Source of the DNA: Streptomyces sp. 1331.2
GTDB lineage: Bacteria; Actinomycetota; Actinomycetes; Streptomycetales; Streptomycetaceae
NCBI RefSeq assembly: GCF_900199205.1
Contig: NZ_OBMJ01000001.1
Span: forward strand, 5,387,001-5,451,000
DNA length: 64,000 nt
Reading direction: 5' to 3'
A program made the translations under genes and the position numbers. The first letter of the stretch is position 1. Each line of letters opens with the position of its first letter. The notes below the pieces were generated by a model, which saw only the letters and a program-made list of their open reading frames with translations, was not told where the DNA came from and did no database searches. Positions 7,870 through 17,295 of this stretch are shown here, in pieces.

Positions 7870-10800
7870 GTGCACTACGGGATCCTCGGGACGACCACGG
7901 CCCACCACGACGACGGCACCCCGGTGCCCCTCGGCGGCGCCCGGCTGCGGGCGCTGCTGACCGCGCTGGCCCTGCGGCAGGGCCGCCCGGTGCCGGCCGA
8001 AGTGCTGGTGGACGAGGTCTGGGACGCCGAGCCGCCGCAGGACTCCTCCGCCGCACTGCAGACCCTGGTCGGCCGGCTGCGCCGCACCATCGGCCGGGAC
8101 GAGATCGGCTCCGGCCCGGCCGGCTACTGGCTGACCGGCCCCGCCACCGACCTCGCCGACTTCCAGCGGCTCACCACCGAGGGCCGCCGCGCGCTGGACG
8201 CCGGGGACCACGCGCTCGCAGCCGAGCGGCTGCGCGCCGCCCTGGCGCTCTGGCGCGGCCCCGCCCTCGCCGACCTGCCGGACCGCACCGGCCCGGGCAC
8301 CCGGTTGGAGGCCCAGCGGGACGAGGCCCGCCGCCACCGGATCACCGCGGACCTCGGGCTCGGCCGGGCGGCCGAGCTGGTGGCCGAGCTGGCCGAGCTG
8401 TGCGAGCGCCAGCCGCTGGACGAACCGCTGCAGCTGCTGATGATCCGGGCCCTGCACGCGAGCGGCCGCACGGCCGAGGCGCTGCGCCACTACGAGCGGA
8501 CCAGGCGTGCCCTGGCCGATGAGCTCGGCGTCGACCCCGGGCGTCAACTCCAGTCCCTCCACGCCGAGTTGCTCGCACCGGTGGCGCAGGCGGTACCGGA
8601 GCCCGGTCCGGCCCCGGCACCGGCACCGGCCCCGGCGCCGAAGCCGCAGCCCGCCGCCCAACTCCCGCGAGCCACCGGCAATCTGCGCGGCCGGCTGACC
8701 AGCTTCGTCGGCCGCGAGTCCGATCTCGCCTCCCTGCGCGAGTTGTTGACGGACCGCCGGCTGGTGACCCTGACCGGTCCCGGCGGCTCGGGCAAGACCA
8801 GCCTCTCGGTCGAGGCCGGCCGGGCCGAACAGGCCTCCGGGGCCTGGCCGGACGGCGTCTGGGTGGCCGAACTCGCCCCGCTGGAGAGCCCGGAGGCGGT
8901 GCCCGCCGCCGTGGTCTCGGCGCTCGGCCTGCGCGAGATCGTGCTGCACAGTGCCAGCATGGTCGCCGAGGTGATCGAGAAGCGCGTCGAGGACCCGCTG
9001 CGCCGCCTGGTCGAGCACTGCGGGCACCGCCGGATGCTGCTCGTCCTGGACAACTGCGAGCACCTGATCCAGGCCGCCGCCGACCTCGCCGACGCGCTGC
9101 TCGCCGAGTGCCCCGGGCTGACCGTGCTGGCCACCAGCCGCGAGCCGCTGGGTGTGCCCGGCGAGACGGTGCTGCCGGTGGAGCCGCTGCCCGACCCGGT
9201 CGCGCTGCGGCTGTTCGCCGAACGCGCCGCCGCCGCCCGGCCCGGCTTCGACCCGGCGGGCGATCCGGAGGCCTGCGCGGAGATCTGCCGTCGCCTGGAC
9301 GGGCTGCCGCTGGCCATCGAACTGGCCGCCGCCCGGCTGCGGGTGATGACGGCACGCCAGATAGCCGACCGGCTGGACGGCCGGTTCGCGCTGCTCACCG
9401 CGGGCAGCCGCACTCTGCTGCCGCGCCAGCAGACCCTGCGCGCGGTGGTCGACTGGAGCTGGGACCTGCTGGGCAAGCGGGAGCGGGCGGTGCTGCGCCG
9501 GCTCTCGGTGTTCGCGGGCGGCTGGCAGCTGGAGGACGCCGAGGCGGTCTGCGCCGACGGCGTCGACGTGCCGCCGGGGGAGGTCGCCGACCTGCTGCTG
9601 TCGCTGGTCGACAAGTCCCTGCTGGTCGCCGACCTGGACGGCGCCAGCCTGCCGCGCTACCGGATGCTGGAGACCATCCACGAGTACGCGGCCGAACGCC
9701 TCGCCGCCTCCCCCGCCGAGCGCGCCGCCACCGAGGCCCGCCACCTGGCGCACTTCCGCTCCGTGGTCGCCGGCTCCGACCTGCACATCCACGGTCCCCG
9801 GCAGCTGTACTGGCTGACCGTGCTGGAGCGCGAGCAGGACAACATCAGGGCCGCGCTGCGCCGCGCGGTCGACCTCCGGGACGAGGAGCAGGCGCTCACC
9901 CTCACCCTCGGCATGAGCTGGTACTGGTCGCTGCGCAACTACAGCCTGGAGGCCAGGAGTTGGTACAACGCGGTGGCCGCGCTGGGCCCGGACCCGTTCG
10001 GTCCGGACGCCCCGCCGCCGGTGCCGCTGGAGCGCACCGTGCTCTCGTACGGCCTGCCGATGCCGGAGGGGGTCGTCGAGGAGGCCCGCCGACTGCTCGC
10101 GATGTACCGGCTGATCGGGCTCTTCGAGGGGAACCTGGAGGTGCTCGGCGACCCGCAGGCCGTCGAGGTGGCCCAGCGGCTCCTGGACGTCTACACCCCG
10201 GAGCTGCCGCAGGCCTACCGCTTCCCCGGTCTGATGCGGGTCTTCGGCGCCTTCCTGGCCGGCCGGCTGGACGTGATGAAGGACCTGCTCGACGACGCGG
10301 TCGCGGGCTGCGAGCGCCACGGCGACGCCAACGACATGGCGTTCGTCCTGCAGCTCCGGGCCAAGATGATGAACGACTGGCCGGGCGGGGAGGAGCAGAG
10401 CGTCCGGGACGGCGAGCGCTCCCTGGAGCTGTACCAGCAGGCCGGCAACCTCTGGGGGATCTCCCAGGCGCTGTCCGCGCAGGGCGAGTCGCTGGCGAAT
10501 CGGGGCGAGCCGGAGGCCGCCGCCGCCGCGTACGAGCGGGCGATCGAGCTGGCCGAGGAGCTGGGGGCGCCGCAGGAGGTGCCGATGCTGCAGGTGAACC
10601 TCGGCAACGCCCTGCTGGAGGTGGACCTGGAGCGCGGCGAGCGGATCGTCCGGGAGGCCCTGGCCTCCCTCGACTCCCCGGGCACGAACCAGTCCAGCAC
10701 CGGCGCCTGGCTGTTCGGCTACCTGACGCTCTGCGGCGTGCACGCCCAGCGCGGCGAGTACGCGCAGGCGCTGGCCGAACTGGACCGGCTGCGCGAGGCG

Positions 10801-11241
10801 AAGCTCGGCTTCTTCGCGCCGAGCGTCGTCTCGGGGCTGCTCAGTTCGGCCCGGGGCTGGATCGTGGCCCGGGCCGGAGACCCGGAGCAGGGGCTCGAAC
10901 TGATCCGCGAGGGCCGGCGGACGCTGCGGTCGGTCACCACGGCCTCCGGTTTCGTGGAGCAGATGACGGTCATGATCGTGCCGGCCGTGGTCGGGGTGCT
11001 GCGGGAGTTCGCCGCCCGCGACCGGGACCTGGAGCGGGCCGGGCTCGCGGCGCTCCTGCTGGGCGCGCACAACGGGCTGAACGGCCCGAAGGGCGGCTAC
11101 CTGGACCGCGTCGAGCGCGAGCGGGCGGCCGTGGCCCTGCGGGACATGCTGGGCGACGCCGTGTTCGAGGAGGCGTACGCCCGCGGCGTGGGGATGACGC
11201 CGGACCAGACCCAGGCCCTGCTCTCGGAGTTGATCGACTAG
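7870..11241 (+). CDS. BTAD/NB-ARC/TPR transcriptional regulator (AfsR-like)
   Basis: A 1123-residue regulator with AfsR-type architecture. Residues 1-90 form a winged-helix DNA-binding domain (ALRQGRPVPAEVLVDEVW, LQTLVGRLRRTIG). Residues 95-245 are the BTAD domain ending RALADELGVDPGRQLQSLHAELL. A Pro/Ala linker follows, then an NB-ARC-type ATPase with P-loop GPGGSGKTS at about 303 and Walker B LLVLDNCEHL at about 390. The rest is a winged-helix and TPR-like helical region to the C-terminus. Family members sense ligand or phosphorylation and switch on secondary metabolism or export. The start is GTG. It is convergent with a DrrAB-type ABC operon whose leader carries SARP-like heptamers, so that operon is the most likely target. 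Confidence 0.9.
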   Translation: MHYGILGTTTAHHDDGTPVPLGGARLRALLTALALRQGRPVPAEVLVDEVWDAEPPQDSSAALQTLVGRLRRTIGRDEIGSGPAGYWLTGPATDLADFQRLTTEGRRALDAGDHALAAERLRAALALWRGPALADLPDRTGPGTRLEAQRDEARRHRITADLGLGRAAELVAELAELCERQPLDEPLQLLMIRALHASGRTAEALRHYERTRRALADELGVDPGRQLQSLHAELLAPVAQAVPEPGPAPAPAPAPAPKPQPAAQLPRATGNLRGRLTSFVGRESDLASLRELLTDRRLVTLTGPGGSGKTSLSVEAGRAEQASGAWPDGVWVAELAPLESPEAVPAAVVSALGLREIVLHSASMVAEVIEKRVEDPLRRLVEHCGHRRMLLVLDNCEHLIQAAADLADALLAECPGLTVLATSREPLGVPGETVLPVEPLPDPVALRLFAERAAAARPGFDPAGDPEACAEICRRLDGLPLAIELAAARLRVMTARQIADRLDGRFALLTAGSRTLLPRQQTLRAVVDWSWDLLGKRERAVLRRLSVFAGGWQLEDAEAVCADGVDVPPGEVADLLLSLVDKSLLVADLDGASLPRYRMLETIHEYAAERLAASPAERAATEARHLAHFRSVVAGSDLHIHGPRQLYWLTVLEREQDNIRAALRRAVDLRDEEQALTLTLGMSWYWSLRNYSLEARSWYNAVAALGPDPFGPDAPPPVPLERTVLSYGLPMPEGVVEEARRLLAMYRLIGLFEGNLEVLGDPQAVEVAQRLLDVYTPELPQAYRFPGLMRVFGAFLAGRLDVMKDLLDDAVAGCERHGDANDMAFVLQLRAKMMNDWPGGEEQSVRDGERSLELYQQAGNLWGISQALSAQGESLANRGEPEAAAAAYERAIELAEELGAPQEVPMLQVNLGNALLEVDLERGERIVREALASLDSPGTNQSSTGAWLFGYLTLCGVHAQRGEYAQALAELDRLREAKLGFFAPSVVSGLLSSARGWIVARAGDPEQGLELIREGRRTLRSVTTASGFVEQMTVMIVPAVVGVLREFAARDRDLERAGLAALLLGAHNGLNGPKGGYLDRVERERAAVALRDMLGDAVFEEAYARGVGMTPDQTQALLSELID

Positions 11242-11275
11242 GGCCTGCCCGGCAAGATCCGCCGGACAGCCCTAG
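11238..11275. terminator. hairpin bounded by CTAG
   Basis: GGGCCTGCCCGGC (11241-11253) pairs with GCCGGACAGCCC (11261-11272). The hairpin is bordered on both sides by CTAG, and the left CTAG contains the stop codon of the regulator gene. It probably works as the terminator, though the CTAG borders and the GGGCCTG arm also resemble the elements at 6469 and 24066. Confidence 0.55.
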
Positions 11276-11396
11276 CAGGTGTCCGGTCGGGAGGCATCGA
11301 GTAGGTGTGGGCACGGCGGCCGGTGCCCGTCCCCTGGTCACCGGCCGCCGGGCCCGTACGACGGCCGGCGCCTGTCCCGGGCGCCGGCCATCCCGT

Positions 11397-11431
11397 CCGT
11401 CGGCCTCCCCCGAAGGGAGGCGGGCCGACGG
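11397..11431. terminator. bidirectional hairpin terminator
   Basis: CCGTCGGCC (11397-11405) and GGCCGACGG (11423-11431) enclose an inner CTCCC/GGGAG stem. It lies between the convergent AfsR-like gene and ABC operon. A second strong hairpin, GGCCGGCGCC with GGCGCCGGCC, is at 11363-11389. Confidence 0.65.
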
Positions 11432-11443
11432 TGGTCCGCAAGG

Positions 11444-12267
11444 TCAGGTCCGCTTGCGGAAGCGGGCGACCGCGAGCGGGGCGAAGATCGCGGTCGAGGC
11501 CGCGGACCAGATCAGCACCACCATCACCGGGTGGGCCACCGCCCCCTCCCCGTTGAGCAGCGCGCGGGAGGCGTCGGCCAGCGCGGACAGCGGGTTGACC
11601 TTGGTGAAGGCCTGCAGCCAGCCCGGCATGGTGCTCGTCGGCGCGAAGATCGAGCTGCCGAACTGCAGCGGCATCAGGACCAGCATGGAGACGCCCTGGA
11701 CGGCCTGGGCGCTGCGCAGCGACATGCCCAGCAGCATCGAGATCCAGACGATCGACATGCCGAACACCAGCGACAGGCCGATCGTGGCCAGCAGCTCCGG
11801 GATTCCGGTCTTCAGCTCGAAGCCGAGGATGAACGCGAAGGTCAGCAGGATCGCCGAGGAGAGCAGGGCGCGCAGCGTCTCCGCCACCATCTTGGACAGC
11901 AGGACGGAGGCCCGGCCGATCGGCAGGGTGCGGAACCGGTCCATCACCCCGGTCTGGAAGTCGGTGTTCAGCCCGGTGCCGACGGCCAGCGCCAGTGTCA
12001 TGCCGGTCTGCCCGAGCAGGCCGGGGATCATGAACTGCTTGTACCTGTCCGGGTCGTCGGCGAAGATCGCGCCGCCGAAGACGTAGACGAACAGCACGGT
12101 GAAGATGATCGGCATCAGCACGGCGTCGAACATCGACTCCGGGTCGGCCTTGATCCGCATCAGGTTGCGGCGGGTCAGCGCGCCGATGTGGCGCAGGGTG
12201 GCGGCCAGGCCGATGCGGTCCTCGGCGTGGGTGTCCCCGGCCCGGGCGGGGGCGAGCGTGGCGGTGG

Positions 12268-12271
<4 letters not shown>
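11444..12271 (-). CDS. ABC exporter permease (DrrB-like)
   Basis: Integral membrane half of an ABC-2 type exporter, 275 residues with six hydrophobic segments. After a polar leader comes LRHIGALTRRNLMRIKADPESMFDAVLMPIIFTVLFVYVFGG, the typical N-terminus of the DrrB/daunorubicin-resistance permease group. A conserved loop, TGVMDRFRTLPIGRAS, contacts the ATPase. Its ATG overlaps the stop of the upstream ATPase gene by 4 bp (ATGA), indicating translational coupling. It presumably exports a hydrophobic small molecule; the substrate is not deducible. Confidence 0.93.
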
Positions 12272-13296
<1,025 letters not shown>

Positions 13297-13319
13297 GCCT
13301 TCAGGTTGTCCGCCCCGGC

Positions 13320-13390
13320 TGTCAGCCCCCTGTCAGCGCGGAGGCGGCCCGGACGGCCCGCTGCCAGCCGGCTGTCACGCTGCTGTCACG
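13320..13390 (-). promoter_or_regulatory. SARP/AfsR-type direct heptamer repeats
   Basis: On the plus strand TGTCAGC occurs at 13320 and 13331. TGCCAGC, TGTCACG and TGTCACG start at 13362, 13373 and 13384. Every neighbour within each cluster is spaced exactly 11 bp, one helical turn. SARP-family regulators bind direct heptamers with 4-bp spacers in this geometry. The first cluster ends 24 bp from the ABC ATPase start. A BTAD-domain regulator is encoded at the other end of the module. Confidence 0.6.
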
Positions 13391-13410
13391 GGTCGGCCGG
13401 GCATGACAGC

Positions 13411-13439
13411 GGCCCCGCTCCGGCGTGCGGAACGGGGCC
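13411..13439 (-). terminator. terminator after panB
   Basis: GGCCCCG (13411-13417) and CGGGGCC (13433-13439) form a hairpin 13 bp past the panB stop and upstream of the ABC promoter repeats. Confidence 0.55.
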
Positions 13440-13451
13440 GTGCGCGTGGCA

Positions 13452-14321
13452 TCAGTGGAAGCTGTGCTCCTCCGCCGGGAAGGCGCCGCCGCGGACGTCC
13501 TCGGCGAACGCCCGGGCGGCGTCGCCCAGGACGGTCCGCAGGTCGGCGTACTTCTTGACGAACTTCGGCACCCGCCCGGCCGTCATGCCGGCCATGTCGG
13601 TCCAGACCAGGACCTGGGCGTCGGTGTCGGGCCCGCCGCCGATGCCGACGGTCGGGATCGCCAGCTGCTCGGTGACCTGGGCGGCCAGCTCGGCCGGCAC
13701 CGCCTCCAGCACCACCGAGAAGGCGCCCGCCTGCTGGACGGCCTTGGCGTCGCGCAGCAGCTGGTGCGCCGCCTCGTCGCCGCGGCCCTGGACCGGGTAG
13801 CCGCCGAAGGCGTGCACGGACTGCGGGGTGAGGCCGATGTGCGCCATCACCGGGATGCCGGCCTCGACCAGCAGCTCGATCGAGCGGGCGCTGCGCTCGC
13901 CGCCCTCCAGCTTGACCGCGCCGACCCCGGCCTCCTTCATCAGCCGGGCCGCGTTGTGCATGGCCTGCGCGGGGGACTCCTGGTACGAGCCGAACGGCAG
14001 GTCGGCGACGATCATCGCCCGCTTGGTGCCGCGGACGACGGCGGCGGAGAGCATCACCATCTGATCCATGGTCACCGGCACGGTGGTCTCGTAGCCGAGG
14101 TGGCAGTTGCCCGCCGAGTCGCCGACCAGCAGGACCGGGATGCCGGCCTCGTCGAACACGCCCGCGGTCAGGGCGTCGTAGGCGGTCAGCATCGACCACT
14201 TCTCGCCGCGCTGCTTGGCGGTGGCGAGGTCGCGGACGGTGACGCGGCGGTTGGTGACCCCGCCGTAGAGCGTGGCGGTCGACGCCTGGTTCTGGGCAGG
14301 CGAAGGCGAAGAAGCGTTCAT
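13452..14321 (-). CDS. panB: 3-methyl-2-oxobutanoate hydroxymethyltransferase
   Basis: First committed step of pantothenate synthesis: adds a hydroxymethyl group from methylene-tetrahydrofolate to alpha-ketoisovalerate, giving ketopantoate. The 289-residue protein shows the TIM-barrel landmarks of PanB: MLTAYDALTAGVFDEAGIPVLLVGDS (metal-binding Asp of VGDS), GYETTVPVTMDQM, DLPFGSYQESP (metal Asp), KLEGG, MAHIGLTPQSVHAFGGYPVQGRG and VLEAVP (catalytic Glu). The ATG at 14321 is preceded by AGGAG at 9 bp. The gene is monocistronic here; panC and panD are not adjacent. It is divergent from the drug-efflux MFS gene. Confidence 0.96.
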   Translation of the reverse strand: MNASSPSPAQNQASTATLYGGVTNRRVTVRDLATAKQRGEKWSMLTAYDALTAGVFDEAGIPVLLVGDSAGNCHLGYETTVPVTMDQMVMLSAAVVRGTKRAMIVADLPFGSYQESPAQAMHNAARLMKEAGVGAVKLEGGERSARSIELLVEAGIPVMAHIGLTPQSVHAFGGYPVQGRGDEAAHQLLRDAKAVQQAGAFSVVLEAVPAELAAQVTEQLAIPTVGIGGGPDTDAQVLVWTDMAGMTAGRVPKFVKKYADLRTVLGDAARAFAEDVRGGAFPAEEHSFH

Positions 14322-14470
14322 GGAACGGGCTCCTGAAGGGTTGTCGTCTCGTGGCGCCGTGCGGCGTCCCCGGATCACCTCCATGCTTGCACGCCCCGGC
14401 GCGGGCGCAAAGAGGGGTGCGTGCGTCCCGGTGTGCTCCGTGCCACACCCGTCGGGCTTTGCCGTGTTTT

Positions 14471-14532
14471 TACGAAACGGACTCGTCTCGTATCGTATTC
14501 CCCGCTACTCTGGTGCGGGGGGTTACGAGACG
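14471..14532 (+). promoter_or_regulatory. TetR-type operator upstream of MFS gene
   Basis: TACGAAACG (14471-14479), a 4-bp spacer, then CGTCTCGTA (14484-14492) form a palindrome with 9-bp arms and one mismatch. A third half-site, TACGAGACG, follows at 14524-14532, 40 bp after the second. Size and symmetry fit a TetR dimer site, and a TetR gene follows the MFS gene. The operator is 68-129 bp before the MFS start. Confidence 0.6.
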
Positions 14533-14599
14533 TCTGCGGTTCGGAATTCGCGCCTCGGAATTGCCCGCCAGTGCCACGCCAACACGGACGGGAAAGACC

Positions 14600-16225
14600 A
14601 TGACCACCGCCGCTGCGCCATCACGCGTACCGGAAGCCATCCACCGTCGGCGCTGGGCGATCCTCTGCACCCTGGTGCTCGCCCTGCTCGTCGTCGTGCT
14701 CGACAACTCGATCCTCAACGTCGCGATGAAGACCATCGCAACCCCCGCTCCGGTCGGCCTCGGTGCCACCCAGAGCGACCTGGAGTGGTCGATCAACTCC
14801 TACACCCTGGTGTTCGCCGGGCTCCTCTTCACCTCGGGCCTGCTCGGCGACCGCTTCGGCCGCAAGCTCGCACTGCTGGCCGGCATGGTGGTCTTCGGGA
14901 TCGCCTCGCTGCTGTCCGCGATGGCCGGCTCGCCCGGTGAACTCATCGGCTTCCGCGCCCTGATGGGCGTCGGCGCCGCGCTCGCGATGCCCGCCACGTT
15001 GGCGATCATCATGAACGTCTTCGAGCGTTCCGAGCAGCCCAAGGCGATCGGCATCTGGGCCGGCGCGGTCGGCCTGGCCATCGCCATCGGCCCGATCACC
15101 GGCGGTCTGCTGATCGAGCACTTCTGGTGGGGCTCGGTCTTCCTGATCAACGTCCCGGTCGTGATCGTCGCGGTGATCGCGATGGCGATCCTGGTGCCGG
15201 AGTCCAAGGACCCCAACCCGGGCAAGCTCGACCCGGTGGGCGTGCTGCTGTCGATCATCGGCCTGGTCGCGCTGATCTACGGCATCATCAAGGGCGGCGA
15301 ACTGGCCGACTTCACCGCCGCCGAGGCCTGGGCGCCGACCCTGGTCGGCGTGGTCGCGCTGGTCGCCTTCGTCTGGTTCGAGCGCCGCACCGCGTTCCCC
15401 GCACTGGACGTCACCTGGTTCCGCAACAAGGTGTTCAGCGCCTCCGTGGTGGTCGTCGGCGTGATCTTCTTCGCGCTGATGGGCGTCTCGTTCTTCGGCG
15501 TCTTCTACATCCAGAGCGTGCGCGGCTACAGCGCCCTGCAGGCCGGTCTGCTGATGCTGCCGCTGGCCCTCGGCCAGCTGCTGTTCGCGCCGCGGGCCCG
15601 GCTGGTGGTCGACCGCCTCGGGGTCGCCCCCACCGCCGCCGGCGGCATGCTGCTGGTCGCGCTCGGCTTCGTCGGCTACACCGTGCTGACCGCCAGTACC
15701 CCGATCTGGGTGCTGATGGTGCTCGGCCTGGTCATGGGCACCGGCATGGCGCACGTCATGCCGCCGGTCACCGTCGCGATCATGGGCTCGCTGCCCCGCG
15801 AGAAGGCCGGCGCCGGCTCCGCGGTCAACAACACGTTCCGCCAGGTCGGCGGCTCGCTGGGCGTCGCCGTGCTCGGCGCGCTGCTCTCCACCGTCTACCG
15901 CGACGGGATGGCCGACACGCTGACCCACCTGCCCGAGAACCTGCGGGACAAGGCCGGCGAGTCGCTGGAGGCCACCCTGGCCATCGCCGACCGGATCCCG
16001 GGCGGCGCGGCGCTGATCACCCCCGCGAACGACGCCTTCATCCACGCCATGCACGTGGTCGCCGGGGTCTCCGTGGGCATCTCGGTGGTCGGTGCGCTGG
16101 TCGCCTGGTTCCTGCTCCCGCGCCGTACGGCCGCGCCCGGCGGCCCGGCGGGGTCGGCGGAGCCGGCGGGCGCGAACGCCGAGCAGCGCGACCAGTCCCG
16201 GCAGGCCGCGGCCGCGGACGCCTGA
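14600..16225 (+). CDS. MFS drug-efflux transporter, DHA2 (14-TM) family
   Basis: Proton-driven multidrug exporter of the QacA/EmrB group, 541 residues with about 14 hydrophobic helices. Diagnostic stretches are LALLVVVLDNSILNVAMKTI (helix 1, motif D1 LDxTxxNVAL-like), GLLGDRFGRKLALLAGM (motif A), and the motif C region GPITGGLLIEHFWWGSVFLINVP. A soluble loop near residues 435-465 (THLPENLRDKAGESLEA) is usual in this family. The ATG at 14600 follows GGGAAAG. The upstream operator and downstream TetR gene suggest induction by the exported compound. The substrate is unknown. Confidence 0.94.
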   Translation: MTTAAAPSRVPEAIHRRRWAILCTLVLALLVVVLDNSILNVAMKTIATPAPVGLGATQSDLEWSINSYTLVFAGLLFTSGLLGDRFGRKLALLAGMVVFGIASLLSAMAGSPGELIGFRALMGVGAALAMPATLAIIMNVFERSEQPKAIGIWAGAVGLAIAIGPITGGLLIEHFWWGSVFLINVPVVIVAVIAMAILVPESKDPNPGKLDPVGVLLSIIGLVALIYGIIKGGELADFTAAEAWAPTLVGVVALVAFVWFERRTAFPALDVTWFRNKVFSASVVVVGVIFFALMGVSFFGVFYIQSVRGYSALQAGLLMLPLALGQLLFAPRARLVVDRLGVAPTAAGGMLLVALGFVGYTVLTASTPIWVLMVLGLVMGTGMAHVMPPVTVAIMGSLPREKAGAGSAVNNTFRQVGGSLGVAVLGALLSTVYRDGMADTLTHLPENLRDKAGESLEATLAIADRIPGGAALITPANDAFIHAMHVVAGVSVGISVVGALVAWFLLPRRTAAPGGPAGSAEPAGANAEQRDQSRQAAAADA

Positions 16226-16342
16226 CCGGCGGACGCCCGCTGACCGGCGCACGTCCACGGAGGTCTGCCGACGCCCGCGGACGTCCGGACGGGGGCCGGA
16301 ACGGCCCACGGCCCAACGGCCGATGACGACTGAGTGACAATG

Positions 16343-16379
16343 GCCCTGCCACCCCGAAACACGCCAGGGGTGGCAGGGC
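16343..16379 (+). terminator. terminator between MFS and TetR genes
   Basis: GCCCTGCCACCCC (16343-16355) pairs perfectly with GGGGTGGCAGGGC (16367-16379). It lies 118 bp after the MFS stop, so the TetR gene may have its own promoter downstream. Confidence 0.7.
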
Positions 16380-16469
16380 TCGGTCCGGCGGGCCCCCGCC
16401 CGCCGTACGGACCGCCCACGACACCGACGGCGCCCGCGCGCCCGGGGACAGCGAGGGAGAACAGCGGGG

Positions 16470-17099
16470 ATGAAGACGGACACCCCGACCGCCGACACCG
16501 GGCAGGCCTGCGCCGCCGTACGCCGCGGCCGGCCGCGCAGCGAGGCGGCCGAGCAGGCCATCATCGCCGCGGTCGTGGACCTGATGGCCGGCGGCACGAC
16601 GCTGTCCGAACTCACCATCGAGGGCATCGCCACGGCCGCCGGCGTCGGCAAGGCCACCATCTACCGGCGCTGGCCCAACAAGGAGGCCCTGCTGGTCGAC
16701 GTGGTCGGCAAGCTGGAGGTCCCGATGCCGGAGCCGACCGGCGCCAGCGCCCGGGACGACCTGATCGAGATGATCGACTACATGCGCCGGCGCGGCCTCG
16801 CCAAGCGCACCCGCTGGGTGCTCAAGGCCGCCCTGGGCCAGATGCACAGCCTCCCCGAGCTGCACAACGCCTACCGCGAACGGGTGATCAAGCCGCGCCG
16901 CGAGGCCGGCCTGGCCCTGATCCGCCGCGCCGTGGACGAGGGCGTGCTGCGCGCCGACCTCGACCTGGAGCTGCTCGGAGACCTCCTGATGGGCCCGATC
17001 CTCTACCGCAGCATCCTGTGGGACGACTCCGACCTGGATGACCCCGACCTGGCCCGCACGATGGTCGACTCCCTGCTCGAAGGCCTCTCACCGCGTTAG
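16470..17099 (+). CDS. TetR/AcrR-family transcriptional regulator
   Basis: A 209-residue repressor. The N-terminal helix-turn-helix runs GRPRSEAAEQAIIAAVVDLMAG, LTIEGIATAAGVGKATIYRRW and PNKEALLVDVV, a canonical TetR_N domain at residues 20-75. The C-terminal ligand domain is of the TetR_C type, with many paired helices ending DDLARTMVDSLLEGL-like. It most probably represses the MFS gene by binding the palindrome at 14471, a standard efflux pair. The ATG at 16470 is preceded by purine-rich GAGGGAG and GGGG. A separating terminator argues for independent transcription or readthrough control. Confidence 0.93.
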   Translation: MKTDTPTADTGQACAAVRRGRPRSEAAEQAIIAAVVDLMAGGTTLSELTIEGIATAAGVGKATIYRRWPNKEALLVDVVGKLEVPMPEPTGASARDDLIEMIDYMRRRGLAKRTRWVLKAALGQMHSLPELHNAYRERVIKPRREAGLALIRRAVDEGVLRADLDLELLGDLLMGPILYRSILWDDSDLDDPDLARTMVDSLLEGLSPR

Positions 17100-17121
17100 T
17101 GCCGATACTGACCACCTCGGA

Positions 17122-17150
17122 CGTGGCCTGGCTCACCAAACCGGGCCACG
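17122..17150 (+). terminator. terminator after TetR gene
   Basis: CGTGGCCTGG (17122-17131) pairs with CCGGGCCACG (17141-17150), one mismatch, 22 bp past the stop. Confidence 0.55.
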
Positions 17151-17295
17151 CCGGAACCCGCTCCGAAAGCGTGACGTCTGTCCCGGCATAGGCTGAGCCG
17201 GGAATCCGATCGAACCGGCACCAGTCCGGCCCTGCGCCCGTACCCCGCGGGCCGGACTCCGGACCGGCAGACGGCACGAGCGAACGGAGCCACGA

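Noticed and set aside
6415..11070. Long minus-strand open frame across the S2P and AfsR-like genes
   Set aside because: Crosses a minus-strand protease in the wrong frame and a plus-strand regulator; Gln/Arg/His-rich with no motifs.
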